From NCBI GenBank assembly GCA_030597945.1, contig JAUVQW010000013.1, positions 1 through 15,065 on the forward strand: 15,065 bases of DNA. Direction: 5' to 3'. Origin of the DNA: Actinomycetes bacterium. GTDB taxonomy: Bacteria > Actinomycetota > Aquicultoria > CAJVYJ01. The notes beneath the pieces were generated by a model. The model saw only the letters and a program-made list of their open reading frames with translations, ran no database searches and was not told the origin of the DNA. The translations under genes and the position numbers were made by a program. Shown here in pieces: positions 1 to 6,903 of this stretch. The first letter of the stretch is position 1. Every line of letters begins with the position of its first letter.

Positions 1-416
1 AAATTTCGCATAAGCGCTTCGGTCTCAATATTCCCGGACGCCTCTTCTTCCATTACGCTTACTCGTACTTTGAAGAATGGCTCGGTCTCGATAAATTCAT
101 CTATTCTTATCCGGTTAACCCCTTCCACAAGGGCTTTAGCCGTACCATCTGGAAGCTTTAACTCCTGCATGACAGTCGCCGCTGACCCGATAGAGTAAAT
201 ATCGTCCTTACCGGGACTTTGAGTCTCAGCGTCCTTCTGAGTCACCACAGCGACGATGTGGTCTTCCCTCATCGCCTCTTCTAAAGCACTTATCGACTTC
301 TCGCGGCCGACAAAAAGAGGCACCACAAGATTTGGAAATATAACAAGATCCCTTAAGGGGATAAGGGGGATGATCTCTGGTATCTCTATATTTTCGTTGC
401 CGTTAACGTCTGCCAT
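1..416 (-). CDS. lon: Lon protease, N-terminal part (runs off the left edge)
   Basis: The 138 visible residues are the N-terminal substrate-recognition (LAN/PUA-like) domain of the ATP-dependent protease Lon. Family signatures seen on translation are IPLIPLRDLVIFPN near residues 15-29, PLFVGREKSI near 33-42, VTQKDAE near 57-63 and LPDGTAKALVEGVNRIRI in the last third. The ATPase and Ser-Lys protease domains lie outside the window. Lon degrades misfolded and regulatory proteins in the cytoplasm. The ATG at 416-414 is supported by AGGAG nine bases upstream. A TATAAT -10 box lies about 40 bases upstream. No HrcA/CIRCE or HspR-type operator is visible. It diverges from the secreted-protein gene at 542. 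Family assignment is secure; the symbol rests on this domain alone. Confidence 0.9.
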   Translation of the reverse strand, partial: MADVNGNENIEIPEIIPLIPLRDLVIFPNLVVPLFVGREKSISALEEAMREDHIVAVVTQKDAETQSPGKDDIYSIGSAATVMQELKLPDGTAKALVEGVNRIRIDEFIETEPFFKVRVSVMEEEASGNIETEALMRN

Positions 417-455
417 TATCAATGTCTCCTAGAATGTATAGTTTTCAAAAAATCA

Positions 456-461
456 ATTATA
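456..461 (-). promoter_or_regulatory. Candidate -10 box for lon
   Basis: The minus strand reads TATAAT here, a perfect -10 hexamer about 40 bases before the lon ATG. No convincing -35 hexamer lies 16-18 bases further upstream, so an activator or an alternative sigma factor could be involved. The call is inference from consensus only. Confidence 0.4.
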
Positions 462-478
462 ACCTAACAGTGAAAAAG

Positions 479-506
479 TTGCTCTAACGACGGGTTTTAA
501 TATAAT
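479..506 (+). promoter_or_regulatory. Candidate sigma-70 promoter for the secreted-protein gene at 542
   Basis: TTGCTC (479-484), a 16-base spacer and a perfect TATAAT (501-506) sit about 35 bases before the TTG start at 542. The -35 matches the consensus only in its first half. Its -10 lies back to back with the lon -10, so the two promoters share one roughly 125-bp divergent region. Confidence 0.45.
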
Positions 507-541
507 GTTATAAAGAAGGTCCCACTCGAAAGGCGCGATAC

Positions 542-2551
542 TTGAAAAAATTAACTCCCATTTTTTTAATGGTTGCGACTTTTTCCCTTATCTTTCTTTC
601 CTTTTTTATCTTCCCTATTCAAATAGAGGCTAAGACTCGTATTGAGACAGAAATCGAATTAGATAAAAATTCGTACTCGACCACCGAAACAGTGAAAATC
701 AAGGTCAAATTAAAAGCCGAAGAGGACGGTGAAATAAAGCGCACTCGTATTCGTCTCCAGATATTTGATCGACTGGCACCGGGCACCAGTGTCCTCGATT
801 ATAAGACCAAGGGAAAGCGTTCGATATTTAGACGCACCTGGTATGAAAGTATCACGGATGAAGAAGGAGAATTTAACTTTGAAAAAGACCTGTCTAAATA
901 CAATATTGGTGAGGGCGTCTACCCCGTCGAATTAAACGTCGATCTCGAAAATGGAAAAGAGGTAAGTGAGAGGACTTTTTTAATAATCATGAACGAGCGT
1001 AAGGAACGACTTCGCGTTTTTTTAGTATGGAATTGGCATCTTCCGGCAAAAATAGGTCCAAACGGCATACTTGGCCCTGATTATTTAGAAGAGAAAATCG
1101 GAACGATCGAGGATCCGGGAACCCTACTAAAGTATTCTTCACTGCTTAGAAAGTACCCTGATGTAAAAATAAATCTGGCGATTTCTCCGGCTCTTCTTGG
1201 TGACATCAGCTCTGTTTCAAACGGCTATAGATCGGGAGCAAAAAAAGTGAAGACATTTGATGAGGAGAGTCCTCTATCAAAAGCCTCGCTGAAGTTTATC
1301 GGCGATTTAAAGCGAGCATTATCCGATGAGGGTAGGGTGGACCTTCTTGAAGTTCCTTTTGGTTATCCTTCATTACCTACTTTATTGTCTCTTGGTTGGA
1401 AGAGCGACTTTGATGATCAGATCAAGAAAGGCGCTGAGGTGCTTAAGAGTATTTTTAAAAGAGAAAATAAGCTCCGGACAATGCTCTTTCCCGGACTTTC
1501 GATCGACCAAGCGTCTGCTAACAGGGCGAGAAAAGCCGGGATCGATAGGGTGATTATGGACCCGGAAAATTTTAAATCCAGACCCAGAAATAATTTTGCA
1601 GGTCCCTACGATGTCTCATCTGACACAGATGTTGAACTCGAGAGTTTCTCGGCTGATACCGAATTTCTAGAGGTAATCGCTAAAAAGAAAAGAAGCGATA
1701 TCGAGACCTACTTACATGCGATCATCGCTATGCGGTTGCTGTCTTATGATGATAAAGGAGCTGTCGTAGCGGTTATCGATGGCGAGAATGATCTGCTTGA
1801 TGTACGAAAGGTCGAAGTGGTCATGAAATTTATTAAAAATAGTCCCTGGATAAAAAGTGAGATTTTTAGCGATCTCACACTTTCCAATGCTCTGAAAAAA
1901 AGATCGCTTGTTGAAGACGCAAGCGATGTTCAAAACGTTGATAACGGTTATTTAAGAGATCTGAAAAAGTTAAGAGATGAAGCGAGGGATTTTTATACGG
2001 CTGTCTCTAAAGACAATAAGGTAAGCCTTGATATAAAAGAGAGTCTCCTTGCGGCCCAGTCATTTGATTGGATTAGTCGAAAAGGATCATCTAAAAGCGA
2101 TGCTGGAGAAGACTATTTGGATGATGTAGAAAGTCTTATCGATGAAAACTATTCGAATATCTTGATCGAACCGTCTCAGGCTATCACATTCTCAGGTAAA
2201 AAAGGAAAGATCCCTGTAGCTATTTTGAACAAGAATAACTACCCTATTTATTTGACTATCAAGCTGGATGGAGGTAAAGACTTTTCTTTTTCTGACGATA
2301 AAAGTAGAAAGGTAAAAATTATGCCAAAGGAGAATTTACTAGTATATAAGGTTGATACTCATTTTAGAGGCTTATCGACTTTAAACATATCGCTTTTATC
2401 GGGAAACAAGGAGATAACAAGTGGAAGTATAGATGTCTCGGTTAGCGATATGGCAAAGAATATCTTAAATGTTGTAAGTGTCGCAAGCCTTTTTGTGATT
2501 GGTGTATTTATCATCAGGAAGAGAGTAAGGGCAAGAGGAAAAGATGTTTAG
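542..2551 (+). CDS. Secreted, C-terminally membrane-anchored protein, DUF6049/GH57-like layout
   Basis: This 669-residue protein starts at TTG; GAAAGG eight bases upstream supports it. Residues 1-30 form a signal peptide (KK, then a long hydrophobic run). Residues 31-150 look like a beta-rich Ig/MG2-type domain. Residues 156-460 contain a region resembling glycoside-hydrolase-57-type or DUF6049 barrels: VWNWHLP near 160, NLAISPALL near 211, VPFGYPSLPTL near 270, MLFPGL near 315 and VIDGENDL near 413. A helical stretch and a second beta-rich domain (about 545-635) follow, then one transmembrane helix (about 641-659) and an Arg/Lys-rich tail. The predicted topology is an extracytoplasmic body anchored by its C-terminus. 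The next gene overlaps it by 8 bases, so the two are probably translated together. The family link is recalled from motif layout, not from a search. No enzymatic activity is claimed, because catalytic residues cannot be assigned. Confidence 0.6.
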   Translation: MKKLTPIFLMVATFSLIFLSFFIFPIQIEAKTRIETEIELDKNSYSTTETVKIKVKLKAEEDGEIKRTRIRLQIFDRLAPGTSVLDYKTKGKRSIFRRTWYESITDEEGEFNFEKDLSKYNIGEGVYPVELNVDLENGKEVSERTFLIIMNERKERLRVFLVWNWHLPAKIGPNGILGPDYLEEKIGTIEDPGTLLKYSSLLRKYPDVKINLAISPALLGDISSVSNGYRSGAKKVKTFDEESPLSKASLKFIGDLKRALSDEGRVDLLEVPFGYPSLPTLLSLGWKSDFDDQIKKGAEVLKSIFKRENKLRTMLFPGLSIDQASANRARKAGIDRVIMDPENFKSRPRNNFAGPYDVSSDTDVELESFSADTEFLEVIAKKKRSDIETYLHAIIAMRLLSYDDKGAVVAVIDGENDLLDVRKVEVVMKFIKNSPWIKSEIFSDLTLSNALKKRSLVEDASDVQNVDNGYLRDLKKLRDEARDFYTAVSKDNKVSLDIKESLLAAQSFDWISRKGSSKSDAGEDYLDDVESLIDENYSNILIEPSQAITFSGKKGKIPVAILNKNNYPIYLTIKLDGGKDFSFSDDKSRKVKIMPKENLLVYKVDTHFRGLSTLNISLLSGNKEITSGSIDVSVSDMAKNILNVVSVASLFVIGVFIIRKRVRARGKDV

Positions 2552-2891
2552 CTGGCTAAAAATTATTGTAATAGTCCTCCTCTTAGTGGTGCTTATTAAC
2601 GACATCGGGGTCGTAGTTACCAGTTATTATTTTATCGGTGATATGGCCCGGCGTATTGCCAAGGTAGCGATAGAGGATTACAAAGTCACTCGTAGCGCAG
2701 AAGAAGCAGTTAAAGCCGCCCAGGAAAAAGCTATCATGGAGAAAGTCACTATTACTGGCTTTCAGATCGTTGAAAATAATGTGAGAGTCAGTATTACAGC
2801 GCCGCCTAGAAAAACGTGGCTTGTACATCGGATATCCTTTCTTAAACCCCATTTATCCGCTAAAGCACTAGTGGAACTCCCCATAAGGTAA
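2544..2891 (+). CDS. Small one-pass membrane protein, possibly TadE/pseudopilin-like
   Basis: The protein has 115 residues. A transmembrane helix covers about residues 5-28 after a short MFSWLK cytoplasmic end. A charged amphipathic helix with alternating Ala and Lys/Glu follows (about 33-68), then a beta-type segment (about 72-112). This order, N-terminal hydrophobic helix then Ala-rich helix then strand-forming tail, resembles TadE/TadG-type minor pilins, but I see no diagnostic motif and would call it hypothetical. The ATG overlaps the last 8 bases of the upstream secreted-protein gene, so coupled translation is likely. The two proteins may act together at the cell surface; that is inference from operon structure. 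Confidence 0.55.
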   Translation: MFSWLKIIVIVLLLVVLINDIGVVVTSYYFIGDMARRIAKVAIEDYKVTRSAEEAVKAAQEKAIMEKVTITGFQIVENNVRVSITAPPRKTWLVHRISFLKPHLSAKALVELPIR

Positions 2892-2897
2892 TATAAT
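2892..2897 (+). promoter_or_regulatory. Candidate -10 box for the PIN-TPR gene
   Basis: A perfect TATAAT begins right after the stop codon of the preceding small membrane protein gene. No good -35 is seen 16-18 bases upstream. It abuts the inverted repeat at 2897-2912, where a bound repressor would cover the transcription start. Confidence 0.35.
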
Positions 2898-2912
2898 TAC
2901 ATATTCATGTAA
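2897..2912. repeat. Inverted repeat TTACAT-ATTC-ATGTAA
   Basis: This is a perfect 6-bp palindrome with a 4-base centre. It overlaps the last base of the candidate -10 box at 2892-2897, a placement typical of an operator. It is the first of three consecutive palindromes in the leader of the PIN-TPR gene. No regulator is identified. Confidence 0.45.
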
Positions 2913-2920
2913 GGGTCTGT

Positions 2921-2933
2921 GATCTTAAAGATC
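2921..2933. repeat. Inverted repeat GATCTT-A-AAGATC
   Basis: Perfect 6-bp arms flank a single central base. It is the second palindrome in the leader. With so short a centre it is more plausible as a DNA protein-binding site than as an RNA hairpin. Confidence 0.4.
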
Positions 2934-2941
2934 AAATTATA

Positions 2942-2959
2942 TGTGGATTAGAATCCACA
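2942..2959. repeat. Inverted repeat TGTGGATT-AG-AATCCACA
   Basis: This is an 18-bp palindrome with 8-bp arms. As RNA it can fold into a 7-bp stem with a UAGA loop about 26 bases before the preferred ATG at 2986. The left arm TGTGGATTA differs by one base from a DnaA box on the opposite strand (TGTGGATAA), so DnaA binding is possible but unproven. The half-site AATCCA recurs at 2981-2986, next to the start codon. Confidence 0.5.
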
Positions 2960-2985
2960 GGCAGATCAGGATAGATGGTGAATCC

Positions 2986-4083
2986 ATGTCAAAAAAACTG
3001 ATCTATATTTTTGATACAAATGTAATATTAAACGATCCGTATGCAATCTTTACCTACGATAATTCGGAGATAATCATTCCTCAGACAGTTTTAACGGAGC
3101 TCGATCGTTTAAAGACGAGTAGAAGCGATCGGGAAGTGAAGTTTCGAGGCCGCGAATTTTCTAGGATATTGTTTGAACTTTCTGCTTTCGGTTCTTTGAA
3201 CGATGGTATTGAGTTGGATAATGATTCTATTGTTCGAGTAGTGATATTCGAACCCTCAAATGAGTATCCGGAAACACTAAACAATAAGAATGCCGATGAT
3301 CGTATTCTTGGCAGTGCCTGGCTTTTAAAGAAGGAGCACCCTGAGAAAAAGGTGATATTGGTAACTAACGATCTAAACATGTTGCTTAAGGCGCAGACCT
3401 TTGAAATTGAAGTTATACAACACGAGTATCGGGATAAGGGGCTCTTTCAGAGATTTTTGGAGAGGCTTAATTCAAAACGTTTTACATTGATCTGGCTTCT
3501 TATACCGGCATTTCTGGCATCAATTCTAGTGGCACTTTGGTTATTTCAAGTTCCCAGCCCTATTCCGGGGCAGAGAAATGTATTGACGCCGATATCAGAT
3601 CCCTTCCAGAGCTACTCGACTCAAGAGGTCCAACTGGTAAACCAGTTGCAAAATGATCCCGATAATGCTGATCTTTGGATGCAGCTTGGTCGAGTTCAGC
3701 TTGACTGGGCCGATAAATATCAATTGGAAAACAGGGCCGCCGAAGCCAGGGTGAAGTATCAGGATGCGCTTACCAGTTTTCAAAGCGTCCAAGAGATCGA
3801 CCCTACGAATTTAAAAGCAATAAATAACTTGGGGAGCATCTACTATGTCCTGGGAAATCATGAAATGGCTTTGGCGGAGTTTAGGCAAGTAATTGGAACT
3901 GACAATTCTTTTAGTGACGCTCATTTTAATATCGCGGTAATCCTTTGGCGCCACCGCGATCTTGAAGGCGCCAAACAATCGTTTCTGACTTATCTTGAGG
4001 TCGACCCTCGAGGAGTACGCGCAAATGAAGCAAAGAACGCTATTGACGAGATAGAAAATAATCTTAATTCGGGCGCTATTTAA
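2986..4083 (+). CDS. PIN-domain nuclease fused through one membrane helix to TPR repeats
   Basis: The chosen ATG gives 365 residues. An ATG 45 bases earlier is in frame but lies on the edge of the leader hairpin without a ribosome site, whereas the PIN fold begins at once after 2986. The ribosome site here (GGTG) is also weak. Residues 1-150 are a PIN domain of the PhoH-associated type: FDTNVILND (D10), TELDRLK (E38, D40), NADDRIL (D104, D105) and VTNDLNML (D129). The acidic metal-binding residues expected of a ribonuclease are therefore present. Residues 167-188 form one transmembrane helix after a basic ERLNSKR stretch, which predicts PIN inside and the C-terminus outside. Residues about 226-342 hold about three TPR units (YQDALTSF, NNLGSIYYVLGNHEMALAEF, HFNIAVILWRHRDLEGA). 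There is no antitoxin-like neighbour. Substrate and role are unknown. Confidence 0.8.
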   Translation: MSKKLIYIFDTNVILNDPYAIFTYDNSEIIIPQTVLTELDRLKTSRSDREVKFRGREFSRILFELSAFGSLNDGIELDNDSIVRVVIFEPSNEYPETLNNKNADDRILGSAWLLKKEHPEKKVILVTNDLNMLLKAQTFEIEVIQHEYRDKGLFQRFLERLNSKRFTLIWLLIPAFLASILVALWLFQVPSPIPGQRNVLTPISDPFQSYSTQEVQLVNQLQNDPDNADLWMQLGRVQLDWADKYQLENRAAEARVKYQDALTSFQSVQEIDPTNLKAINNLGSIYYVLGNHEMALAEFRQVIGTDNSFSDAHFNIAVILWRHRDLEGAKQSFLTYLEVDPRGVRANEAKNAIDEIENNLNSGAI

Positions 4084-4094
4084 GAAAGAAATGA

Positions 4095-4124
4095 TTGAAT
4101 TTTCACTCAGATTTAATATACAAT
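4095..4124 (+). promoter_or_regulatory. Candidate sigma-70 promoter for trxA-cooT
   Basis: TTGAAT (4095-4100), an 18-base spacer and TACAAT (4119-4124) match the consensus at 4 of 6 and 5 of 6 positions. The implied transcription start is near 4131, within a few bases of the ATG of a short upstream reading frame. Confidence 0.5.
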
Positions 4125-4132
4125 AAGATGGA

Positions 4133-4189
4133 ATGATGCTTGATAGATCTCCACTGGATTATCTTGCAGGATTAACGGGAAAGGATTGA
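4133..4189 (+). CDS. Possible 18-codon upstream ORF in the trxA leader
   Basis: The frame starts with two ATG codons and ends in TGA three bases before the trxA ATG, reading MMLDRSPLDYLAGLTGKD. It has almost no 5' leader if the promoter at 4095-4124 is right, so it would be leaderless. It runs through the trxA Shine-Dalgarno sequence (AAAGGA, 4180-4185). It could be a coupled leader peptide or chance; conservation in relatives is unknown. Confidence 0.25.
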   Translation: MMLDRSPLDYLAGLTGKD

Positions 4190-4192
4190 ATC

Positions 4193-4522
4193 ATGAGCGA
4201 TAAAATTATTGAACTAAGTGATAATAATTTTAATACAGAGGTCGTCGAATCAGATGTTCCAGTCATTGTCGATTTTTGGGCGCCGTGGTGCGGACCGTGT
4301 CGAGTAATGGGGCCTATTCTTGAAGAACTGGCAGAGAAAAACGACGGTAAGATCAAATTCGGTAAATTAAACGTAGATGAGAATCAAAATACCGCTTCCG
4401 GTTTTGAGATAATGTCCATTCCGACTTTTATCTTCTTTAACGAGGGCAAAGAAGTCAAGAAATTGGTCGGAGCGGTTCCCCAAAAAAAACTGGAAGAAGA
4501 ACTAGCCGGCCTGACGGAGTAG
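4193..4522 (+). CDS. trxA: Thioredoxin
   Basis: This 109-residue protein is a full-length classical thioredoxin, a cytoplasmic dithiol-disulfide oxidoreductase normally kept reduced by thioredoxin reductase. The active site is WCGPC with redox cysteines C33 and C36 inside FWAPWCGPC. The buried aspartate is D27 (VDFW), and the cis-proline loop is MSIPTFIFF. AAAGGA seven bases before the ATG is a strong ribosome site. The cooT-like gene follows after only 6 bases, so the two are co-transcribed. No thioredoxin reductase gene is in the window. Confidence 0.96.
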   Translation: MSDKIIELSDNNFNTEVVESDVPVIVDFWAPWCGPCRVMGPILEELAEKNDGKIKFGKLNVDENQNTASGFEIMSIPTFIFFNEGKEVKKLVGAVPQKKLEEELAGLTE

Positions 4523-4528
4523 CTAAAG

Positions 4529-4717
4529 ATGTGTGAGGCAAAAGTTTATATCAATAATGAGGGCAAGGAAGAGATGCTAATGGAGAACGTCGTCACTATC
4601 CGCCCGGAAACAGACAGATTAATTCTTGTCGATCTTTTTGGGGAGACCAAGGAGATCAAGGCGTTAATAAAAGAAGTAAAGTTAGTCGAGCATAAAGTTA
4701 TCTTAGAAGCAAAATAG
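4529..4717 (+). CDS. cooT: CooT-family small nickel-binding protein
   Basis: At 62 residues it has the usual size of the CooT family (PF10133). The hallmark MCEAKVY start puts a cysteine at position 2, the residue that binds Ni(II) in the characterised Rhodospirillum rubrum homodimer. The core MENVVTIRP, LVDLFGE and IKEVKLVEHKVIL segments fit the family's small beta-barrel. In R. rubrum CooT serves carbon monoxide dehydrogenase maturation; many homologues stand alone and their role is less certain. GGAG nine bases upstream sets the start. It forms an operon with trxA and ends before a strong terminator. No CODH gene is visible here, so a CODH role is inference. Confidence 0.82.
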   Translation: MCEAKVYINNEGKEEMLMENVVTIRPETDRLILVDLFGETKEIKALIKEVKLVEHKVILEAK

Positions 4718-4739
4718 AAAGATCCTTTTATATGGCATT

Positions 4740-4769
4740 AAAAAAAGTCCATTCATTGGACTTTTTTTT
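4740..4769. terminator. Bidirectional intrinsic terminator between cooT and the LytTR regulator
   Basis: An A-run, AGTCCA, a 5-base loop (TTCAT) and TGGACT followed by eight T residues form a hairpin with U-tracts on both strands. It ends the trxA-cooT transcript on the + strand and the four-gene operon arriving from 4823 on the - strand. Confidence 0.9.
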
Positions 4770-4822
4770 ATAAGTAATTTGTCTTATAGATCTAATATTT
4801 TATGATTAAGAAGCAGGGGAGC

Positions 4823-5566
4823 TTACCTTAATCCCAGAAGTGTCTTTAATTCCCTGGTCTGGCGACGGCTAACAGGCACTTCGCTAAAATCCTCATCGTT
4901 TAATTTGAGCATATAGAGACCGCCATAGAGGGAGACCATCTCTTCTACGTGGTCCAAATTGACGACGTAGCTCCTATGAGATCTAAAAAAAATCTTTTTG
5001 GGAAGACGCGCCTCAAATTCCTTTAATCTAAAAGAGCTGACATACTTTCCTTTTTCACTGCTAATAACGGTAAATTCGCCGTGGCTTTTAATAAAATATA
5101 TCTCGGTCGGCTGGAGTAAAATGGTCTTAGAATCTTTCGTCACTGGTATTCTATCCAAAGGTGGTTTTTCGTCATGCGATGAACGTGCCCCGTTTTTTTG
5201 ATCAAGTTTCTCTCTTACTCTTGATACCGCTTGTTCCAATCTTTCCTCGGAAACCGGCTTGACCAGATAGTCGACGATATCTAATTCAAAAGCTTTAACG
5301 GCAAATTGCCCATAGGCGGTAGTAAATATTATTTGCGGCTGATTGTTGAGCTCTTTTACCTTTTCGGCCATCTCCATACCGGACATACCCGGCATATCGA
5401 TATCTAAAAAAACTATGTCATAATCGACAGCTTCCAATAACTGTAGTGCTTCCTTTGCCGTGGTCGCTTCACCCAATACCTCGATATCTTTGATCTTTTC
5501 CGTAAGATATCTTATCTCTGAGCGCGCCGGAGCTTCATCATCGACAATCAATGCCTTAATTTTCAT
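4823..5566 (-). CDS. LytTR-family response regulator (LytR/AlgR type)
   Basis: The protein has 247 residues. Residues 1-120 are a receiver domain with acidic pocket D9-D10, phosphoacceptor D55 (VFLDIDMPG), a Thr/Ala switch region (FTTAYGQFAVKAF) and the K of VDYLVKPVS. A polar linker follows (about 122-140). Residues about 140-245 are a LytTR DNA-binding domain (IYFIKSHGEFTVI, FRSHRSYVVNLDHV, EVPVSRRQTRELK). Its ATG lies inside the kinase gene with an 11-base overlap and a strong GGAGGGG ribosome site, so kinase and regulator are made together. Such regulators usually bind direct repeats upstream of membrane, metabolite-transport or autolysis genes. The TauE-family permease in the same operon is a possible functional partner; target genes are not determined. 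Confidence 0.92.
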   Translation of the reverse strand: MKIKALIVDDEAPARSEIRYLTEKIKDIEVLGEATTAKEALQLLEAVDYDIVFLDIDMPGMSGMEMAEKVKELNNQPQIIFTTAYGQFAVKAFELDIVDYLVKPVSEERLEQAVSRVREKLDQKNGARSSHDEKPPLDRIPVTKDSKTILLQPTEIYFIKSHGEFTVISSEKGKYVSSFRLKEFEARLPKKIFFRSHRSYVVNLDHVEEMVSLYGGLYMLKLNDEDFSEVPVSRRQTRELKTLLGLR

Positions 5567-6866
5567 TTACCCCTCCTACTAAAGGAATCTTTAGGGTTAC
5601 CTCAGTACCGTAGCCCAAGGTCGAGTCAATATCAAGTCGGTTGTTAGAACCATAAAGCGTTGAAAGACGATCTTTAACATTGCTCAGGCCGATTCCCAGT
5701 CCCTTGTGGGCATTTGAGGAACTTGGGAGCTTAGACTCTTTCATCCCTATTCCGTCATCTTTTACCGAGATTATCAGGTCTTCGGTGTCAAGCTTAGCGG
5801 TCAATGCTAAATTTAGTTTACCACTTGCCGACATGCCGTGTTTAACGGCGTTTTCGACTAATGGTTGGATGACAAGGGAAGGTATCTGAACATTCTTGGC
5901 TTTACTATCAATATATCTCTTTACTTTAAGTTTTGTTCCAAAACGGGCTTGCTCGAGGGTCAGATATGAATCGACATATTTCAACTCTTCTTCCAAAGTT
6001 GTAAATTGTGACTGCCGCTCTAAAGAATCTCTAAAAAAATCGGAGAATTTTAAGAGCAACTCTCTTGCCGTTTGAGGTTCGGTGCGGCATAGGGCAGCAA
6101 TCGTATTTAGAATATTAAATAGAAAATGGGGATTGATTTGGGCCCTTAGCGATTTTAATTCGGCTTGGTAGGCTAGGCTTCGTTGCTTATCCAGCTCCGA
6201 GAGTTCAAAATCTGTACTAAGCAGATTCCCCAGGCCCCGGGCAATGGTTATATGGCTCTCAGTTATCTTCGACGGCGCTCTATAAAGGAAATCCAACCTG
6301 CCAATAGTTCTTTTCTGTATTTTTAAGGCTATGGATACACCTGTCCAGATCTTGGGAGAGCCGGTAACTCCGGATTGCTTTTTGATGTTGTAGATACTCA
6401 AATCGTCATCAGAAAAGCTTTTTTGTATTGCGTTATCCCAGAGCGGTTCTCCTATGTTGTTGCTTTCTGAATCAAGTCCTGCGTAGGCCATTATCTGTTT
6501 ATTATCAGAGATGGCGATTGCATCGGCATCGGTACTGTTCAGGATGATCTCGGCTACTCGCTCAACGGTCTCACTTGATAAACCCTGCCTTATGTAAACA
6601 GCTGTTTCGTTTGCGATCGTGAGTATTTGATGAGATTGTTGTACCTTTGCTCGCTCTGGCGCTTCCCGCCAATTGTAAAGTAAGGCGATGATCGCAAACA
6701 GGCTTATTCCGTAGATAAATCCGACAAGTAGAAAAGGAAACGTTTCAATATTATCCAGATTAAATAGATCGTTAGAAACCAGGATATAAAATATCAGGGC
6801 CGACGCAATAAATGGAGTCGCACCAAGTACAAGATATGAGAGTGATGAAGATTGTTTATTTTTCAT
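5556..6866 (-). CDS. LytS-type sensor histidine kinase with GAF domain
   Basis: The protein has 436 residues. Two hydrophobic segments (about 11-30 and 43-64) anchor it in the membrane with almost no outer loop. Residues about 85-215 look like a GAF domain, suggesting a small-molecule or redox input from the cytosol. The His_kinase (PF06580) core follows: phosphoacceptor H247 in LRAQINPHFLFN. The ATPase domain has an N-box (LVIQPLVENAVKHGM, N339), VKDDGIGM and GLGIGLSNVKDRL. It phosphorylates the overlapping LytTR regulator. The ATG at 6866-6864 has only a weak AAGAG site close by. The gene starts 37 bases after the permease gene ends, with a TATAAT on the minus strand at 6891-6886 that could give a secondary internal promoter. 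Confidence 0.9.
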   Translation of the reverse strand: MKNKQSSSLSYLVLGATPFIASALIFYILVSNDLFNLDNIETFPFLLVGFIYGISLFAIIALLYNWREAPERAKVQQSHQILTIANETAVYIRQGLSSETVERVAEIILNSTDADAIAISDNKQIMAYAGLDSESNNIGEPLWDNAIQKSFSDDDLSIYNIKKQSGVTGSPKIWTGVSIALKIQKRTIGRLDFLYRAPSKITESHITIARGLGNLLSTDFELSELDKQRSLAYQAELKSLRAQINPHFLFNILNTIAALCRTEPQTARELLLKFSDFFRDSLERQSQFTTLEEELKYVDSYLTLEQARFGTKLKVKRYIDSKAKNVQIPSLVIQPLVENAVKHGMSASGKLNLALTAKLDTEDLIISVKDDGIGMKESKLPSSSNAHKGLGIGLSNVKDRLSTLYGSNNRLDIDSTLGYGTEVTLKIPLVGGVNEN

Positions 6867-6903
6867 TTCTCTTGGTACTTAATATATTATAGCTTATCCA
6901 GCA

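Noticed and set aside
2941..2985. In-frame upstream ATG adding 15 residues to the PIN-TPR protein
   Set aside because: No ribosome site precedes it, its first codons lie in the 18-bp palindrome, and the PIN fold starts at once after the ATG at 2986.
2986..3440. PIN domain as the toxin of a toxin-antitoxin pair
   Set aside because: The PIN domain is fused to a membrane helix and TPR units, and there is no small DNA-binding antitoxin gene next to it.
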